From Zeugodacus cucurbitae (lineage: Eukaryota > Arthropoda > Insecta > Diptera > Tephritidae): a stretch of DNA of 64,000 nt. The stretch lies in contig NC_071667.1 of NCBI RefSeq assembly GCF_028554725.1, forward strand, positions 15,979,501 to 16,043,500. The letters are read 5' to 3'. The position numbers were made by a program, and so were the translations under genes. The notes below the pieces were generated by a model. It saw only the letters and a program-made list of their open reading frames with translations, ran no database searches and was not told where the DNA came from. Positions 60,317-64,000 of the stretch are shown piece by piece (positions within the stretch are counted from its first letter, which is position 1; the number at the start of each line of letters is the position of its first letter).

Positions 60317-61744
60317 CTTTATTGGTATTCTATGCAGTTGTGCACAATTGATTTGTTGACGGAAAACTTACACGGATAATATTAAACGAAAATTCTGATA
60401 ATTTTGGTATATTTATGACGAACAAAAATTTCAATTTGATTAATTTTTAAGCGTTTGACATGATTTCGAATTTTTAAAAATTCTAAATTTAACAAGTACA
60501 GTACAGTTTGATAGCATAAATTTTATTTCGCGCTTTAAGAGACCTGAGAACTATAGTGCCATCAGCTTTATACATTGAATTGTAGTAAAAGTATTTCCAA
60601 AGAGGAAAATAAAATCGTATATTAAATTATTTTTTGCTTAATAGCTCTTATTGCAGTTATTCCCCCATTACCTCTTATGCTCGATTTTTAAGTTCAAAGC
60701 GAAATGCTGTGCATCAGAAATGCCTTAAACCATAAAGGCGTCAAATGGCAGCACAGTTCACAACACTTATGTATACACTCCTGTATCTCTAAATATATAT
60801 GTATATCTATACACTATATTATATATATATGAGTACAGTAGTACACACTATGTGCTTGCTGGTGACCTGTTTTTAGAATTTAATACCGCTTTCAAGCTGC
60901 TTTTCTGCCCACAGCCATCAAAGCAATTTATCATGTTAGAACGCTATTCAAGTATCTCGCCTTCAACTAAAAGCACATGTATGTATAAAAAATACAAAAA
61001 ATATGAACGAAAATAAGTGAGAAAAAGAAATAAAATGGTATTATAACTAATAGTCACCGATGTCATCGATAGAGGCGACAAAGAGTAACAAAATCAGCGG
61101 GCACAAAAAAAGCGGTAAAATATAAGAATTCGATGGCACATTGCAATTTAATATTATTTATGGCCTTTTATTATGCAAAGGGGAATATGCTGCGGCCATT
61201 TTGTTGCTGTCACGCCTAAAATTATGCTTCTAAGATCTTCCTTGAAAGCTTAAAGCGAAAAACATTTTTTTTATTAAGGTACATTTTTTGAGGGTTGCTG
61301 TGAGGTAAAAAATTACATCTTGTAATGCAAAAAAAAAAAATAAATTACTTGCAGAAAATATTGTGTATTTAGTAATTACTCACATGTTTATAACTAATTT
61401 GAATTTATTAATTTGTAATTCATTAAAATGGTATCTACTTAATTACCCTAAGTAATTGGCATTATCTAAGTGATTACTGATTACCAAAATAAAAAATGTG
61501 AAATTGTATATGGGAGCACCAATATATGTACTCATTTAACCTCACTATAAATTTAATTATTTTAAAATTTGTTACTTTTAAGATTACGGATATTATTTAA
61601 TGTTACATAGATTACAATTTCAACATCCTCGATTTCCATAACCAAAATTTTTACCAGTCTCACTTATTTATCTAAAAGGGATCTAATAATAATATATATT
61701 TTTAAATAAGTGTGTTCATATCCACTCATTATATATCATATATA
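60317..61744. other. Gene-free stretch
   Basis: Upstream of the 107-aa ORF. Contains TA-rich repeats near 60790-60835 and a short A run near 61329. No supported gene or promoter motif. Confidence 0.4.
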
Positions 61745-62530
61745 ATCCATTGACAATATTAGATACATTTGCATTACACCTACAATTATCACTACCAGTA
61801 CCATTAATATTACCGATATCAATAACAGCACCACTAGCAGTACTAGTACGAGTACATTTATATATATATATATATATATTTGGCGTAGAAACCGCTTTAA
61901 GCGATTATAGCCGAATCCACCAGAATGCGACATTCATCGCTCCGTTTGGAATTTGGTGCCATTTGGAAATTCCAAGTGCTGCCAGGTTACTTTGCACTTG
62001 ATCTTTACTTGTAGCGTTTGATATTGGTTCGTGGAAAGAGGACTTTTCTTTTTAACTGCCTACTCAGTCCAAAGTAGCACCTGTTGGCAAGAGTGATTCT
62101 GCGTTGGATTTCAAGGCTGACATTGTTGGTGTTGTTGATGCTGGTTCCCAAGCAGGCGAAACTATCTACTACTTCAAAGATATGACTGTCAACAGTGACG
62201 TGGAAGCCAAGACGCGAGTGCGCTGACTGTTTGTTTGATGACAGGAGATATTTCGCCTTGTCCTCATTTACCACCAGACCCATGCGCTTGGCTTCTTTCG
62301 GTTGTTGTTTCCGTTGATATCAATATCATACTAATATCAATATCATTTACTAATATCAATATCAGTACAAATACCAGTACCATTATCAATATCATTATTA
62401 TCATAATTACTAATTCAGTACAAAATCATCCTAATTGAACCCAGTAAAATAACATATCATTACTACCAGTACTAGTACCATTACCAGTTCAAAAGGAGTA
62501 CCAATACCATTATCGTCATCATTACTATTA
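61745..62530. repeat. Degenerate ATC/ACC/AGT simple-repeat tract split by an RTE fragment
   Basis: 61755-61857 and 62316-62530 consist of trinucleotide-like text (ACCAGTACCATTA, ATATCAATATCA, ACTAGTACC) with a (TA)n run at 61858-61879. The two arms flank the RTE fragment and look alike, so the tract was probably continuous before insertion. Confidence 0.65.
61881..62315 (-). mobile_element. RTE-clade fragment, copy F
   Basis: Minus-strand frame MGLVVNEDKAKYLLSSNK through FACLGTSINNTNNVS, QRRITLANRCYFGLSRQL. The 3' terminal sequence (GGTTTCTACGCCA and TAATCGCTTAAAGCGG) is present, but the whole RRWNDELY region between is deleted. At its 5' side only the ATATTGATATC codons of the YADDIDI motif remain. 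Confidence 0.8.
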
Positions 62531-63597
62531 CATTTCAGAATTTATTGGCAGCATAAAGCTCGAAAGTAGCATTACAATTGCATAATACTATATAATTTGT
62601 CCAGTATTGCATATCAATATTACAAACGCAAATACGTATATGTCGAGTATTGTGGTCAGGGAATCGTTGTTTTTGCCATTTATTGCTTTGTGCGGCATAT
62701 TGCTGCCACATGCAACAATAAGGCTATCATTTTCAATATCACTTAATCGATATTAATGATTAAACGTTTACCATCAAATGCTCATATTGAATTTACCGTT
62801 ACTGGTTTATTCGCGTATTCAATTTGGCATTCGCCACACATTCGTGTATTTGCATGTGTGGGTGCGCCGTCCCGGCTTTAATTGCATGCAAGCACACCTG
62901 CTGTTCGCCGATATACCACATGCAGACGCCTAGCTTACATTTACGATACCTTGGAGACACGATTTTAATAGCATAGCTCCCGCATTGTTGCGATTGCGGT
63001 AAATGATGAATTAAAAATGACACCGCTTAATCATATGCGTATTATGTATATGGAGGGCAGTAAGGAAACGCCTGCTATACATACATATGTAGGTGTGAAG
63101 TGACCATAATAACTGTTCATTTGTATATCCTAACTATACTGCCTGTGTATGGCTATCGATAAAATTTCCGTTGTTCATGTGGTCAAGCAGTTATAATTGA
63201 ATATTTTGTGAACGTGGAGTAGCAGTTTGAACAGTGGGCGCAAACTAAATTAATAAATTACCCAAATATATACATATGTATGTATATGTTAGTTATATAA
63301 ATAGTTATTGAAGAAGGAATTGACAGTATGAGGTGGTATGAAATAATATGATTAAAGATGAATTGACGCTTAGAAAACCTTATAGAAGTTATTTGGAAGA
63401 GTTTAATATAAATTTGTTTTCAAACAGAGTTGCCAGATATCGGAATATTAAGATTGGCAAATATTACAAAGTTAATTTGACGGGTATTTGCTAATTATAT
63501 ATGTATATTTTCCCGTAGTTCCTATGTTCCACATAGGGCCTCAGTTATAGATAAAATTAATTTCAGCCATAAATACAACAAAAAAGTCCGTGAATAT
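62531..63597. other. Gene-free stretch
   Basis: No gene. A palindromic TATACATATGTATGTATA repeat lies near 63270. Short frames are accidental. Confidence 0.4.
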
Positions 63598-64000
63598 TTA
63601 TACTCTCGCAACAAAGTTGCTACGAGAGTATTATAGTTTTGTCCACATAACGGATGTCCGTCTGTCCGTCCGTCTGTCCGTCCGTCCGTCCGTCTGTGCA
63701 AGCTGTAACTTGAGTAAAAATTGGGCGTAATCGGACCACTACCACCCCCACAAAATGGCGAAAACCGAAAACACATAAAGTGTCATAACTAAGCCATAAA
63801 TAAAGCTATTGAAATAAAATTTAGTATGAAGGATCGCACTATGAAGGGGCATTTTTGGATGTAACTTTTTTGGGGAAGTGGGCGTGGCCCCGCCCCCAAA
63901 TCGGTTATTTGTTATTTCGCAAACCAATTAAGATATATAAACCAATCTTTCTGCAGTCGGTTCCCTTACGTACGTCACCATACATAATGAAAATAGTTGA
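63598..64000 (+). repeat. Dispersed repeat family, copy 6, cut by the window end
   Basis: Begins TTATACTCTCGCAACAAAGT, followed by a clean CTGTCCGTCCGTCTGTCCG tract (63662-63697) and the AAGTGGGCGTGGCCCCGCCC and CTTTCTGCAGTCGG blocks. The rest lies outside the window. Confidence 0.82.

Noticed and set aside
1..64000. tRNA, rRNA or snRNA genes
   Set aside because: I scanned for B-box-like GGTTCGAATCC motifs and long conserved RNA text and saw none; a covariance-model scan would be decisive.

Overview
The window looks like nuclear DNA of a higher dipteran, most likely a tephritid fruit fly (inference). The evidence is AT-rich, mostly non-coding sequence, a six-exon alpha-esterase of the muscid/calliphorid alphaE7 type, and a dense load of RTE-clade retrotransposons and Tc1/mariner elements, including DD41D (rosa-type) copies. 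I saw no rRNA, tRNA, CRISPR array or bacterial/viral gene. Genus and species cannot be read from the sequence by eye.

Layout. 0.2-0.9 kb: an unrecognised 252-aa ORF. 2.9-10.1 kb: two tandem alpha-esterase copies on the minus strand. The proximal copy (6773-9995) is an apparently intact 567-aa enzyme in six exons. The distal copy (3185-5774) is a pseudogene with compensating frameshifts, early stops and a lost splice acceptor. Two non-autonomous DNA elements lie next to them, one starting about 10 bp past the stop codon of the intact gene. 10.4-22.2 kb: a large direct tandem duplication (units of about 5.4 and 6.4 kb). Each unit carries a dead RTE retrotransposon inserted in a Tc1 remnant, plus an R1/LOA-like 3' fragment. 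The second unit alone carries a 932-bp internally deleted DD41D mariner and a roughly 300-bp patch that looks like gene conversion from another RTE copy. 26.6-28.9 kb: an RTE nested in a pogo-like inverted-repeat element.

29-64 kb is nearly gene-free. It holds remnants of Tc3, DD41D and DD34D mariners, RNase H scraps of non-LTR elements, a family of TTAA-flanked MITEs, at least six copies of an abundant 0.3-1.7 kb dispersed repeat with ends of the type TATACTCTCGCAA / TTGCGAGAGTATA, a perfect 96-bp tandem duplication, and a second, diverged RTE lineage (55.2-57.7 kb). Two small possible host coding features stand out: a 107-aa ORF at 59993-60316 (minus) and a possible isolated 89-nt exon at 35593-35681. 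The long gene-poor stretch could be intergenic or intronic to a large gene outside the window.

The only well-supported host enzyme is the alpha-esterase. The rest of the window is mainly a record of transposon nesting, duplication and decay. I did not find a clear new multi-gene system. The best leads are the TTAA element family, the conversion patch in the tandem duplication, and the decay of one of the two esterases.
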